DNA from: JACDCY01 sp964350145
GTDB lineage: Bacteria > Gemmatimonadota > Gemmatimonadetes > Gemmatimonadales > Gemmatimonadaceae
DNA length: 64,000 nt
Direction: 5' to 3'
NCBI GenBank assembly: GCA_964350145.1
Contig: CAYGJL010000011.1
Location: 12,827 to 76,826 of the forward strand
Below, piece after piece: positions 43,686-52,110 of this stretch (positions are counted from its first letter, which is position 1; each line of letters opens with the position of its first letter). The position numbers and the translations under genes are program-made. The notes beneath the pieces are model-generated. The model did no database searches. It was not told the origin of the DNA and was given only the letters and a program-made list of their open reading frames with translations.

Positions 43686-45049
43686 GCATCGCGCGCGGGA
43701 TCTTCCGTGAGTACGACATTCGCGGGATCGCCGGCACGGATCTGACGCACGCTACGGCGCGCCTGATCGGGCTCGGCTACGCCGCCTACCTGCGGGAACA
43801 GGGCGAATCCGGCGCCATCACAGTGGGCCGCGACAACCGGCCGAGCGGCGCCGAACTGCGCGACGGACTGGTGGAAGGGCTGAGAGAGGCCGGCCTGGAC
43901 GTCGTGGACATCGGCGAGGTGCCCACGCCCGTCACCTACTGGGCGCAGCACAAGCTCGACGTCGTGGGCGGCATCCAGATCACGGGCTCGCACAATCCGC
44001 CCGAGTACAACGGATTCAAGCTCGGGCTCCGGACCAAGTCCATCTACGGCCAGCAGATCCAGCGGATGTACGAGCTGATCGCGGCGGGAGATTTTCCGAA
44101 TGGGGCGGGATCGCTCCGCGAAGAAGCGTTGATTGACCGGTACGTGGACGACATCGTGCGCCTCATAGGACCGCTCAAGCGCAAGTTGCGCGTCGTGGCG
44201 GACTGCGGCAACGGCGCCGGCGCGCTGGTGGCGCCCAAGCTGTTCGAGCGCATGGGACTGAACGCGGACCTCCTGTTCTGCGAGAGCGACGGCACGTTTC
44301 CCAATCACCACCCCGATCCGACGGTCGCGGAGAACGTGGCCGATCTCATCGCGGCCGTGCGGGCGAACAAGGCCGACCTGGGCGTCGCATTCGACGGTGA
44401 TGCGGACCGGATCGGAGTGATAGACAATACCGGCGAGATCATCTGGGGAGACTACCTCCTGATCCTGTACGCGCGGGACGTGCTCCAGCGCACGGGGCCG
44501 GGTCAGTCCATCGTGTTCGACGTGAAGTGCACGCAGGCGCTCCCAGAAGCGATCGAGAAGGCGGGCGGCGTGCCGGTGATGTCCCGCACGGGGCACTCGC
44601 TCGTCGAGGAGAAGATGCACGAGACGCACGCGCCGATCGGCGGCGAGATGTCGGGACACATGTTCTTCGCCGAGGGCTTTTACGGCTTCGACGACGCGCT
44701 GTACGGCGCCGCGAGACTCATCCGGATCGTCGCGGATTCGGGGAAGTCGGTGCGGGAGCTGCTCGCCGACGTGCCGCGGTTCGTGTCCACGCCGGAGATC
44801 AGAGTCCCCTCCGACGACGACAAGAAGTTCCCGATCGTGGAGGAGGCGAAGCGGTACTTCGGCGCCCGGTACGAGACAAACGACATTGACGGCGTGCGGA
44901 TTTTGTTCGAGCACGGCTGGGGGCTCATCCGCGCGTCCAACACGCAGCCCGTGATCGTGATGCGGTTCGAGGCGGACACCGCGGAACAACTCGCCGCGAT
45001 CCGCGGCGAGGTCGAGGGCTGGCTGGCGGCGAAGGGGGTAGCAGTCTAG
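43682..45049 (+). CDS. Phosphomannomutase/phosphoglucomutase
   Basis: Alpha-D-phosphohexomutase that interconverts 1- and 6-phosphates of mannose or glucose for sugar-nucleotide and polysaccharide synthesis. FREYDIRGIAG begins the fold. The phospho-serine motif TGSHNPPEYNGFK has Ser103, the metal loop is DGDADRIG, the sugar loop GGEMSGHMFF, and the phosphate loop RASNTQPVIVMRFEA. It has 455 residues with GTG 43682 as start. The bifunctional AlgC-type and ManB cannot be told apart here. It overlaps nuoN. Confidence 0.92.
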   Translation: MSIARGIFREYDIRGIAGTDLTHATARLIGLGYAAYLREQGESGAITVGRDNRPSGAELRDGLVEGLREAGLDVVDIGEVPTPVTYWAQHKLDVVGGIQITGSHNPPEYNGFKLGLRTKSIYGQQIQRMYELIAAGDFPNGAGSLREEALIDRYVDDIVRLIGPLKRKLRVVADCGNGAGALVAPKLFERMGLNADLLFCESDGTFPNHHPDPTVAENVADLIAAVRANKADLGVAFDGDADRIGVIDNTGEIIWGDYLLILYARDVLQRTGPGQSIVFDVKCTQALPEAIEKAGGVPVMSRTGHSLVEEKMHETHAPIGGEMSGHMFFAEGFYGFDDALYGAARLIRIVADSGKSVRELLADVPRFVSTPEIRVPSDDDKKFPIVEEAKRYFGARYETNDIDGVRILFEHGWGLIRASNTQPVIVMRFEADTAEQLAAIRGEVEGWLAAKGVAV

Positions 45050-45053
45050 GGCG

Positions 45054-46754
45054 ATGCGCAAGCGACGCCTGGCAATCGCGGTTGCATCCGGCGCGATCCT
45101 TCTCCTGCTGGGTCGCGCCTTCGTATTTCTCTACACGGATTTCGTCTGGTACGAATCGCTCGGCGCGGCGCCGCTGTGGCGGGAGAAAGCGTTCGACCAG
45201 TTCCTGCTGTTCACCAGCGGAGTCACCGCCGCATTTCTGTTCGCGATCGTGAACCTCTCCGCGGTCCGGCACTCCATCATCTCGCTGGTCCTCCCGCGGC
45301 GCATCGCCAACGTGGAGTTCGCCGAAGCGGTGCCGGTCCGGTTGCTAGACGCCGTGGCGCTCGGCCTGGCGGCGGTAATAGCCCTCGCTACGACCGCCGC
45401 TCTGCCGCAGTGGACCGACGTCGCCAGGGTTCGGGCGGGCGCCCGCTTCGGAGAGAGCGACCCGTATCACCAGCTCGATCTCGCGTTCTATACCTCCTGG
45501 CTTCCGCTCGAGCTGCGGTTGCACGGCTGGATGGTCGTGGTGGTCACCACCGTGACCGTCGTGGTGATAGGGTTGTATGCGCTCACGCCCAGCCTGCGCT
45601 GGAGCGAAGGTGCGCTGCGAGTCTCAGGCTACGTGCGCCGGCACGTCGGAGTTCTCGGCGCGGTGCTGCTGCTGATGATCGCGTGGCGGTTCCGCCTCGA
45701 GTCGTACACGCTCCTCTCGGACGGCAGCGGCCCATTGGGCGCGTTCACGGCCACCGACGACCGGTTCGTGCTGCCGTGGTACGTGGGGCTGGTGATCATC
45801 GCGGTAGCCGCGGCGGCAGTGGTCGGATGGAGCATGTGGACCGGCCAGGTCACGATCGCGTTCGGAGCCCTGACTCTGGTCCTGCTGACGATCGCCGGGG
45901 TGCAGCTCTGGCGTCCGATCGCGGTGGGGAGGGCAGGGACCGATGCCGCGTACGAGAGCACCGGCCGGGCATTCACCGCCCGGGCCTACACTCCGACCGG
46001 AGCCGACACCGCGGGCCGATTCACGGCCGATTCGTTCCCGGCGGTCGTGGACCGCTCGGTGGCGGCGGCGGAATCGCGCGCCCTGGTCGCGCCCGGCGCC
46101 GGTGGTTACGTCGTAGTCTCCGGACTCGGTCGCGGAGTGCTGGCGCCGTCGGTCGCGTCGCTGTTCTCGCGCCTGGCGCACGCCTGGCGGGAGCAGGACG
46201 GGCGCGTGCTGAGCCTCGACATGCCGACCGACCCGCGCATCGTCCGCACGCGTGACCTGTACGAGCGCGTGCACCGCCTGGCGCCGGTGTTCTCCGTGCT
46301 GGAGGAGCACGACGCGCTGTTCCACATGGATACGCTGTATTGGGTCGTGCCGATCTACTCGTCGTCGCGACTGTATCCGCTGTCGGAGCGGCGGCAGATC
46401 GCGGACACCGCGCGCACCTATTTCCGCGAGGCCGCGCGCGCGTACGTTCATTCCGTGACTGGACGGGTTGTCTTCGTGCCCGCAGAAACAGGCGAGCCGC
46501 TCGCCGATGCCTGGCGTCGGCGTTTCCCGTTCAGCTTCCGATCGCGAGCGCAGACGGACGCATGGCGGAGCGAGCTAACGCCCCTCCCGCGGCCGGTATC
46601 GCCGCTGCCGGCCACCGCCGAAGGAGTTGAGTTTCAGGCGACTGTGCGGCGCTTGTACATGCGAATGCAGGCAGCCCTCGCGAGTTCCGACCTGACGGCA
46701 TTCGGGCAGGCGTTCGATTCCCTCGGCGGGGTGCTGCGGGAGCGGCCGCGATGA
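45054..46754 (+). CDS. Short UPF0182-like membrane protein
   Basis: A 566-residue protein with about seven N-terminal membrane helices (to around residue 290), then a soluble, probably extracytoplasmic part. The early motif FLYTDFVWYESLGAAPLWREK resembles the family core (W/Y-F-ESLGY) of UPF0182, whose members are usually 900-1,000 residues with a similar seven-helix start. The downstream half shows a weaker but family-like YWVVPIYSSSRLYPL. It may therefore be a reduced relative. Function is unknown. It lies 4 bases after the mutase and overlaps arcC by ATGA. Confidence 0.65.
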   Translation: MRKRRLAIAVASGAILLLLGRAFVFLYTDFVWYESLGAAPLWREKAFDQFLLFTSGVTAAFLFAIVNLSAVRHSIISLVLPRRIANVEFAEAVPVRLLDAVALGLAAVIALATTAALPQWTDVARVRAGARFGESDPYHQLDLAFYTSWLPLELRLHGWMVVVVTTVTVVVIGLYALTPSLRWSEGALRVSGYVRRHVGVLGAVLLLMIAWRFRLESYTLLSDGSGPLGAFTATDDRFVLPWYVGLVIIAVAAAAVVGWSMWTGQVTIAFGALTLVLLTIAGVQLWRPIAVGRAGTDAAYESTGRAFTARAYTPTGADTAGRFTADSFPAVVDRSVAAAESRALVAPGAGGYVVVSGLGRGVLAPSVASLFSRLAHAWREQDGRVLSLDMPTDPRIVRTRDLYERVHRLAPVFSVLEEHDALFHMDTLYWVVPIYSSSRLYPLSERRQIADTARTYFREAARAYVHSVTGRVVFVPAETGEPLADAWRRRFPFSFRSRAQTDAWRSELTPLPRPVSPLPATAEGVEFQATVRRLYMRMQAALASSDLTAFGQAFDSLGGVLRERPR

Positions 46755-47698
46755 GCCCGGCTCAGTCGCTCACGGCAGTAATCGCGCTGGGCGGCAACGC
46801 GCTGTCGCCAGCCGGTGAGCGCGCCACTGCCGCGAATCAGTTCCGGCATACGCGGGCTAGCCTCGCTCCGATCGTGGAACTCGCCCTGGATGGATGGAAG
46901 CTGTGCATCGTGCATGGCAACGGTCCCCAGGTGGGAGACGCCCTGCTGCGCAACGAGATCGCCGCCGCCGAGGTCGAGCCGCTGCCGCTCGGCCTGCTCG
47001 TCGCGGCGACCGCGGGTTGGATCGGCTACATGATCCAGCAGTCGCTCGGCAACGCACTGCGACGGGCGGGCTGCGACCGGGACGTCGTCAGCATCATCAC
47101 GCAAGTCGAGGTCTCGCGCGAAGATCCCGCCATGGCGAATCCCACGAAGCCCATCGGGCACGCCCTGGGTGAAGAGCGCGCGCGCAGCCTGCAGCGCGCC
47201 GGCGAGACGGTCAAGGAGACGGACGGAGAGTACCACCGCGTGGTGGGCAGTCCGCTCCCGCTCGCCGTGCACGAGCTCGGGGTGATCCGCCCGCTGGTCG
47301 AGCGCGGGACCATCGTGGTCTCGTGCGGCGGCGGCGGCGTGCCGGTGTTCCGCGACCGGAAGCTGGGACTGGAAGGCGTGGACGCGGTCGTGGACAAGGA
47401 TCTCGCCGCGGCCGCGCTCGCGCGCGGACTGGGCGCCGACCTGTTCATGATCCTCACCAACGTGGACGCCGTGTACTCGAACTTTGGCACGGATCGGCAG
47501 CAGCCGTTCGCGAAGCTGACGGTCAGCGACGCGGAGCGGCTCGACGCCACGGGCGCGTTCGGGGAAGGAAGTATGGCGCCGAAGGTACGCGCGGCTGTTG
47601 ATTACGTGCGGCACACGCAGGGGCGGGCCATTATTACCGAGCTCTCGCGCGGCCGCGACGCGGTTCGGGGCGCCGCCGGAACGACCATTCTACCATGA
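46751..47698 (+). CDS. arcC: Carbamate kinase
   Basis: Amino-acid-kinase-family enzyme that makes ATP from carbamoyl phosphate and ADP, or runs the reverse. Motifs are VIALGGNALSPAGE, VHGNGPQVGD, IGYMIQQSLGNAL, VVSCGGGGVPVFRD and ILTNVDAVYSNFGT, with GSMAPKVRAA near the end. It has 315 residues, normal length. No arginine deiminase or ornithine carbamoyltransferase is nearby; instead it sits between a membrane protein and sucCD. The physiological partner pathway is not evident. Confidence 0.93.
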   Translation: MSPAQSLTAVIALGGNALSPAGERATAANQFRHTRASLAPIVELALDGWKLCIVHGNGPQVGDALLRNEIAAAEVEPLPLGLLVAATAGWIGYMIQQSLGNALRRAGCDRDVVSIITQVEVSREDPAMANPTKPIGHALGEERARSLQRAGETVKETDGEYHRVVGSPLPLAVHELGVIRPLVERGTIVVSCGGGGVPVFRDRKLGLEGVDAVVDKDLAAAALARGLGADLFMILTNVDAVYSNFGTDRQQPFAKLTVSDAERLDATGAFGEGSMAPKVRAAVDYVRHTQGRAIITELSRGRDAVRGAAGTTILP

Positions 47699-47705
47699 CT
47701 ACAAA

Positions 47706-48851
47706 GTGAACATCCACGAATATCAGGCGAAGGAGATCTTCCGCTCCCACGGGGTGCCGATCCCCGAGGGCGACATTGCCACCACCCCCGAGCAAGCCGA
47801 GGCGCTGGCGAAGAAGTACGGGGGGACAGTGGTCGTAAAAGCGCAGGTGCACGCCGGCGGCCGCGGCAAGGCTGGGGGCGTGAAGCTCGCGAAGAATCCG
47901 CGGGAGGCGCGCGAGATCGCGGAGAAGATTCTCGCGCTGACGATCAAGGACCTTCCCGTGAAGAAGGTGCTGGTCACGCCCGCGGCCGACATCGCCACCG
48001 AGGCGTACGTCGGAGTGATCATTGACCGCGCGTCCAAGCGGGCGACGTTCATGGTGAGCCCGGCAGGCGGAATCGACATCGAGGAGGTCGCCGCCAAGAC
48101 TCCGGAGAAGCTGCGCAAGCTCGCGGTGGACCCACGGTACGGGCTGCAGACCTACGAGGCGATGGAGCTGGGCTTCTTCCTGTACGACGACGTGAAGCAG
48201 GTCCGCGCGGCCGCCAGGATAATGCAGCAGCTGTATGCCGCGTTCGTCGCGAGCGGCGCGTCGCTGGCCGAGATCAATCCGCTGGTGACGACTCCCGACG
48301 GCAAGGTGCTCGCGCTGGACGCCAAGATGGTGATTGACGACAACGAGCTGGATCGCAAGCCCGAGCTCGCCGCGCTGCGCGACGAGAGCGCGGAAGCGCC
48401 GAGCGAGGTCGAGGCGAGGAACGCGAACCTCACGTTCATCAAGCTCGACGGAAACGTGGGCTGTATCGTGAACGGCGCCGGGCTGGCCATGGCGACGATG
48501 GATCTCGTGAAATACTACGGCGGTGAGCCCGCGAACTTCCTCGACATCGGCGGCTCGTCCAATCCCGAGAAGGTCGTGGCCGCGCTGAAGATCATCACCG
48601 AGGATCCGAGCGTGAAGGCGATCTTGTTCAACATCTTCGGCGGCATCACCCGCACCGACGACGTGGCCAACGGCATCGTGACTGCCACGAAGCAGGCGCC
48701 GCTCAAGGTTCCGATCGTGATCCGCCTCACCGGCACCAACGAGGAGATCGCGGTGAAGATCCTCGAGGACAACGGCTTTACCGCCCTCACGGACATGGAC
48801 GAAGCGGTGCAGCGCGCCGTCGAGCTCGCGACGGGCAAGGAGGCCGCATGA
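47706..48851 (+). CDS. sucC: Succinyl-CoA synthetase beta subunit
   Basis: ATP-grasp subunit of succinyl-CoA synthetase. It begins NIHEYQAKEIFRSHGVP, with KAQVHAGGRGKAGGVKLAK for nucleotide binding and GNVGCIVNGAGLAMATMD plus FNIFGGITRTDDVANGI in the C-domain. The start GTG 47706 gives 381 residues, close to the usual 388; the reading frame continues upstream inside arcC without homology. With SucD it uses succinyl-CoA, the product of KorAB. Confidence 0.95.
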   Translation: MNIHEYQAKEIFRSHGVPIPEGDIATTPEQAEALAKKYGGTVVVKAQVHAGGRGKAGGVKLAKNPREAREIAEKILALTIKDLPVKKVLVTPAADIATEAYVGVIIDRASKRATFMVSPAGGIDIEEVAAKTPEKLRKLAVDPRYGLQTYEAMELGFFLYDDVKQVRAAARIMQQLYAAFVASGASLAEINPLVTTPDGKVLALDAKMVIDDNELDRKPELAALRDESAEAPSEVEARNANLTFIKLDGNVGCIVNGAGLAMATMDLVKYYGGEPANFLDIGGSSNPEKVVAALKIITEDPSVKAILFNIFGGITRTDDVANGIVTATKQAPLKVPIVIRLTGTNEEIAVKILEDNGFTALTDMDEAVQRAVELATGKEAA

Positions 48852-49717
48852 GCATCTTCGTCGACAGCGGCACCCGCCTGATCGTGCAGGGGATCACCGG
48901 CCGCGACGGCTCGTTCCACACCAGGCAAATGATGGAGTACGGCACGACGATCGTCGGCGGAGTCACGCCGGGGAAGGGCGGCCAGAAATTCGAGGGAACG
49001 GTTCCGATCTTCAACACCGTATCGGAAGCGGTGAAGGCGACCGGCGCGAACACGACGGTCATCTATGTGCCGCCGCCGTTCGCCGCCGACGCGATGATGG
49101 AAGCGGCTGACGCGGGCGTCTCGCTCATCGTGGCGATCACGGAAGGGGTTCCGGTGATGGACATGACGCGCGTGTACCCGTTCGTGCGCGAGCGTGGCGC
49201 GCGGCTGCTGGGACCCAACTGTCCGGGCCTCATCTCTCCCGGCAAATCGAAGGTCGGCATCATCCCCGGCCGCATTTGCACGCCGGGGTCCATCGGGCTC
49301 GTCAGCAGATCAGGGACGCTCACGTATGAAGTCGTCTACCAGATGACCCGCGCCGGGCTCGGCCAGACGACGTGTGTCGGCATCGGCGGCGACCCGATCA
49401 ACGGCACCAACTTCATCGACTGCCTGGCGGCGTTCGAGGCCGACGAGGACACGACCTCGGTCGTGATCATCGGCGAGATCGGCGGAACCGACGAGCAGGA
49501 GGCCGCGCGCTTCGTGAAGGAGAACATGACGAAGCCGGTCGTGGGCTTCATCGCCGGGCAGACCGCGCCTCCCGGGCGCCGCATGGGTCACGCGGGCGCA
49601 ATCATCTCGGGCTCGGCCGGGACCGCTGCCGAGAAGATTCAGGCCTTTGAGGAGAATGGCATCGCCGTCGCGAAGAGGCCGATTGATGTGGTGGGGCTGT
49701 TGAAGGCGCGCATGTGA
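48848..49717 (+). CDS. sucD: Succinyl-CoA synthetase alpha subunit
   Basis: CoA-binding and catalytic subunit. GITGRDGSFHTRQM is the CoA-binding N-terminus, GPNCPGLISPGKSKVGI follows, and the phosphorylated His248 is in GHAGAIISGSAGTA. It has 289 residues. The start overlaps sucC by ATGA. A long heptad inverted repeat starts 3 bases after the stop and could end or stabilise the long nuo-suc transcript. Confidence 0.96.
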   Translation: MSIFVDSGTRLIVQGITGRDGSFHTRQMMEYGTTIVGGVTPGKGGQKFEGTVPIFNTVSEAVKATGANTTVIYVPPPFAADAMMEAADAGVSLIVAITEGVPVMDMTRVYPFVRERGARLLGPNCPGLISPGKSKVGIIPGRICTPGSIGLVSRSGTLTYEVVYQMTRAGLGQTTCVGIGGDPINGTNFIDCLAAFEADEDTTSVVIIGEIGGTDEQEAARFVKENMTKPVVGFIAGQTAPPGRRMGHAGAIISGSAGTAAEKIQAFEENGIAVAKRPIDVVGLLKARM

Positions 49718-49720
49718 GGG

Positions 49721-49854
49721 GTGACAAGTGACTTGTGACTAGTGACTAGTGACTAGTAACCGCGGCACTGCAACAGCGGTTTGAGGGGTGACTAGTTTGT
49801 AAGCGATGCATCGCCGTTGCTTTTACTAGTCACTAGTCACTAGTCACCAGTCAC
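49721..49854. repeat. Heptad inverted repeat between sucD and ndk (family A)
   Basis: The left array has units GTGACAA, GTGACTT and three GTGACTA (49721-49755), then GTAAC. The right array has three TAGTCAC and one CAGTCAC (49827-49854). Bases 49735-49759 and 49823-49847 are perfectly complementary over 25 bp; extending one unit gives 31/32. The loop of about 63 bases holds another GTGACTA (49788) and a 12-bp palindrome, GCGATGCATCGC (49803-49814). The right array ends 10 bases before the ndk ATG. The 7-base units put stop codons in all frames. Confidence 0.92.
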
Positions 49855-49864
49855 TGTTCTTCAA

Positions 49865-50290
49865 ATGTCCAACCGCACGCTCACGATCATTAAACCAGAT
49901 GCTTTTGGATCTGGCAAATCCGGCAAAATCATCGCCCACCTCGAGGCCGCGGGCTTCAAGGTCGTCGCCGCCCGCGTCATGCGGCTCACGGAGGCCACCG
50001 CCGGCGAGTTCTACGCCGTGCACCGCGAGCGGCCTTTCTACGGCTCGCTGGTCAAGTTCATGACCTCGGGCAGCTGCATGCCGATGGTCCTGGAGAAGGC
50101 CAACGCGGTCGCCGAGCTGCGGAAGGCGATCGGGGCCACCGACCCCGCCGAGGCCGAGCCAGGGACCGTCCGCAAGCTGTTCGCCGAGTCCAAGGAGCGG
50201 AACGCCATCCACGCCTCCGATTCGGACGAGAATGCCGAGCGGGAATCGCGCTTTTTCTTCGCCGAAAGCGAGTTGCTCGCAGCCCGCTAA
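49865..50290 (+). CDS. ndk: Nucleoside-diphosphate kinase
   Basis: Transfers gamma-phosphate among nucleoside di- and triphosphates. TLTIIKPDAF is the N-terminal signature, and the phosphohistidine His116 lies in RNAIHASDS. It has 141 residues, normal for the family. The ATG follows the heptad hairpin, and no clear Shine-Dalgarno sequence is present (only repeat and CTGTTCTTCAA). It is likely the first gene of an ndk-yceD-rpmF-plsX-fabH unit. Confidence 0.96.
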   Translation: MSNRTLTIIKPDAFGSGKSGKIIAHLEAAGFKVVAARVMRLTEATAGEFYAVHRERPFYGSLVKFMTSGSCMPMVLEKANAVAELRKAIGATDPAEAEPGTVRKLFAESKERNAIHASDSDENAERESRFFFAESELLAAR

Positions 50291-50310
50291 AGCCTTATGT
50301 TTCAAGGCTT

Positions 50311-50835
50311 ATGCTGTCGTTCGACGTACGATCACTCACCTCGCGGGCGGAGCAGGTCGCGGGCACCCTGGAACCGGATGATCCGATCTGGGAGGACGCC
50401 GATCAGCGCCCGTCCGGTCCAATCCGGGTTGAGGGACGTCTTTCGCCCGCCGGACAGTCGCGCTTTTATCTGAGTGGGCGGATGAACGGGAAGGTGGCGA
50501 TGGAGTGTCGCCGCTGCCTCACCGGGGTGACCGAAGAAGTGAACGACGAGCTGCACGCCGTGTTCGCGCCGACCGGCGACACCGAGGTCGACGACCCTGA
50601 CGTGTTCGAGTTCGACCCGCAGGCCCGAGAGCTGGATCTACGACCGGCGGTGCGCGAGAGTTGGCTGCTCGCCGTGCCCACGTTCGCGGAGTGCAGGGAA
50701 GACTGCAAGGGTCTGTGCCCCACGTGCGGCGCCGACCTGAACGAAGGCGAGTGCGGGTGCGAGCCCGCGCGTGACTCGCGCTGGGATGCACTGAGAAAAC
50801 CGGCAGGCCGGATGGCCGCGCCAGGCGACAACTGA
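50311..50835 (+). CDS. yceD: YceD/DUF177 family protein
   Basis: A 174-residue protein of the DUF177 family, commonly encoded next to rpmF and linked to 23S rRNA/ribosome assembly and lipid synthesis in several phyla. The cysteine pair in MECRRCLTGV and the C-terminal zinc-ribbon-like CKGLCPTCGADLNEGECGC are characteristic. The C-terminal tail is basic and proline-rich. It directly precedes rpmF, the family's usual position, 53 bases away. Confidence 0.87.
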   Translation: MLSFDVRSLTSRAEQVAGTLEPDDPIWEDADQRPSGPIRVEGRLSPAGQSRFYLSGRMNGKVAMECRRCLTGVTEEVNDELHAVFAPTGDTEVDDPDVFEFDPQARELDLRPAVRESWLLAVPTFAECREDCKGLCPTCGADLNEGECGCEPARDSRWDALRKPAGRMAAPGDN

Positions 50836-50888
50836 CCGACATACCAAGTTCGGAGCCAGCGGCTTCCGACCAACACCGAGCATAAGAA

Positions 50889-51071
50889 ATGGCCGTTCCG
50901 AAAAGACGCACCTCCAAGCGGAAAAAGCGCGCGCGCAACACGCACAAGAAGGCCAAGCCGGTCGCCATCCAGGCGTGTCCGCGCTGCCAGGCAATGAGGC
51001 GCCCACACCACGTGTGCGAGGAGTGCGGTTACTACGACGGCGAGCAGCGGGTAGCGGCTAAGGAAGCCTGA
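50889..51071 (+). CDS. rpmF: 50S ribosomal protein L32
   Basis: A 60-residue ribosomal protein. The N-terminus AVPKRRTSKRKKRARNTHK is highly basic, and a zinc-binding set CPRC (Cys30, Cys33) with CEEC (Cys43, Cys46) is intact, so this is the zinc-containing form. The gene sits in the classic yceD-rpmF-plsX-fabH order. Confidence 0.97.
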   Translation: MAVPKRRTSKRKKRARNTHKKAKPVAIQACPRCQAMRRPHHVCEECGYYDGEQRVAAKEA

Positions 51072-51072
51072 G

Positions 51073-52110
51073 TTGGCCCGCATCGCGTTGGACGCCATGG
51101 GGGGAGATTTCGCTCCCCGGGCACCGTTGGCTGGCGCGCTCCAGGCTCTGCGGGAGAGCGATAGCAGCCTCGCCATCCAACTGGTCGGCCGCACCGACAC
51201 CATAAACGCCGAGCTCGACTCGCTTCTCGCGGGCCAGCTTTCCGCCGACGCGAAGCACCGCGAACGGATCGAGATCGTCGAAGCGCCGGAAGTGATCGAG
51301 ATGTCGGACAAGCCGAGCGTCGTCGTTCGGGGCAAGCCCAACAATTCGATAGCCATCGGACTCAAGCTGCAGCTCGAGTCCCGCTCGGACGCGTTCGTCT
51401 CGGCCGGGAACACGGGCGCCCAGATGGCTGCGTCCGCGATGCTGCTCAAGCTGCATCCCGGTCTGACGCGGCCGGCGATTGCGACTGCTTTCCCCACGCG
51501 CGGCCAGCCCGTCGTCGTGCTCGACGCGGGCGCAAACGTGGACTGCTCCGCCCGCGAGCTCCTCCAGTTCGCGTGGCTCGGCGCGGCCTACGCCGAGTGC
51601 GTGCTCGGCAGAAGCAACCCGTCCGTGGGACTGCTCAGCATCGGCGAGGAAGCGGAGAAGGGGAATGCCGTCGTGAAGGAGGCAAACGCGGCGTTCGCGA
51701 CCGCGGGCTTCAACTTCGTCGGCAACGTCGAGGGCAGGGACATTCCGGCGGGCGAGTGCGCGCGCGGGGCGATCGACGTCGTGGTGTGCGACGGATTCGT
51801 CGGGAACGTCGTGCTCAAGTTCTACGAGGGAGTCATGCCGATGGTGCTCGAGGTCCTGCAGCAGAACGGGATCGACCGGAGCCAGCTCAAGGACGTGATC
51901 CGCAAGTTCGATGCGTCCGAGTACGGCGGCGCACCGCTGCTCGGCGTGAAGGGCATCAGCATGATCTGCCACGGCAACTCCACTCCGCGCGCGATCGCCA
52001 ACGCAGTCAAGGCGGCGGCGCGCGCCGCGACGTCCGGAATGAATGCGCAGATCGGCGAGCGGCTGACGGCACTCGCCGGCGGGGCGGCCGCAACGACCGC
52101 GGCATCGTGA
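51073..52110 (+). CDS. plsX: Phosphate acyltransferase PlsX
   Basis: Makes acyl-phosphate from acyl-ACP for phospholipid synthesis. RIALDAMGGDFAP is the N-terminal signature, SAGNTGAQMAAS follows, and VVCDGFVGNVVLKFYEG is a further family motif. It has 345 residues. The start is TTG 51073, one base after the rpmF stop, which implies coupling. The stop overlaps the fabH GTG. Confidence 0.94.
   Translation: MARIALDAMGGDFAPRAPLAGALQALRESDSSLAIQLVGRTDTINAELDSLLAGQLSADAKHRERIEIVEAPEVIEMSDKPSVVVRGKPNNSIAIGLKLQLESRSDAFVSAGNTGAQMAASAMLLKLHPGLTRPAIATAFPTRGQPVVVLDAGANVDCSARELLQFAWLGAAYAECVLGRSNPSVGLLSIGEEAEKGNAVVKEANAAFATAGFNFVGNVEGRDIPAGECARGAIDVVVCDGFVGNVVLKFYEGVMPMVLEVLQQNGIDRSQLKDVIRKFDASEYGGAPLLGVKGISMICHGNSTPRAIANAVKAAARAATSGMNAQIGERLTALAGGAAATTAAS

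Noticed and set aside
49721..49854. Possible CRISPR array
   Set aside because: Units are only 7 bases, contiguous without spacers, and arranged as inverted arms; no cas genes.
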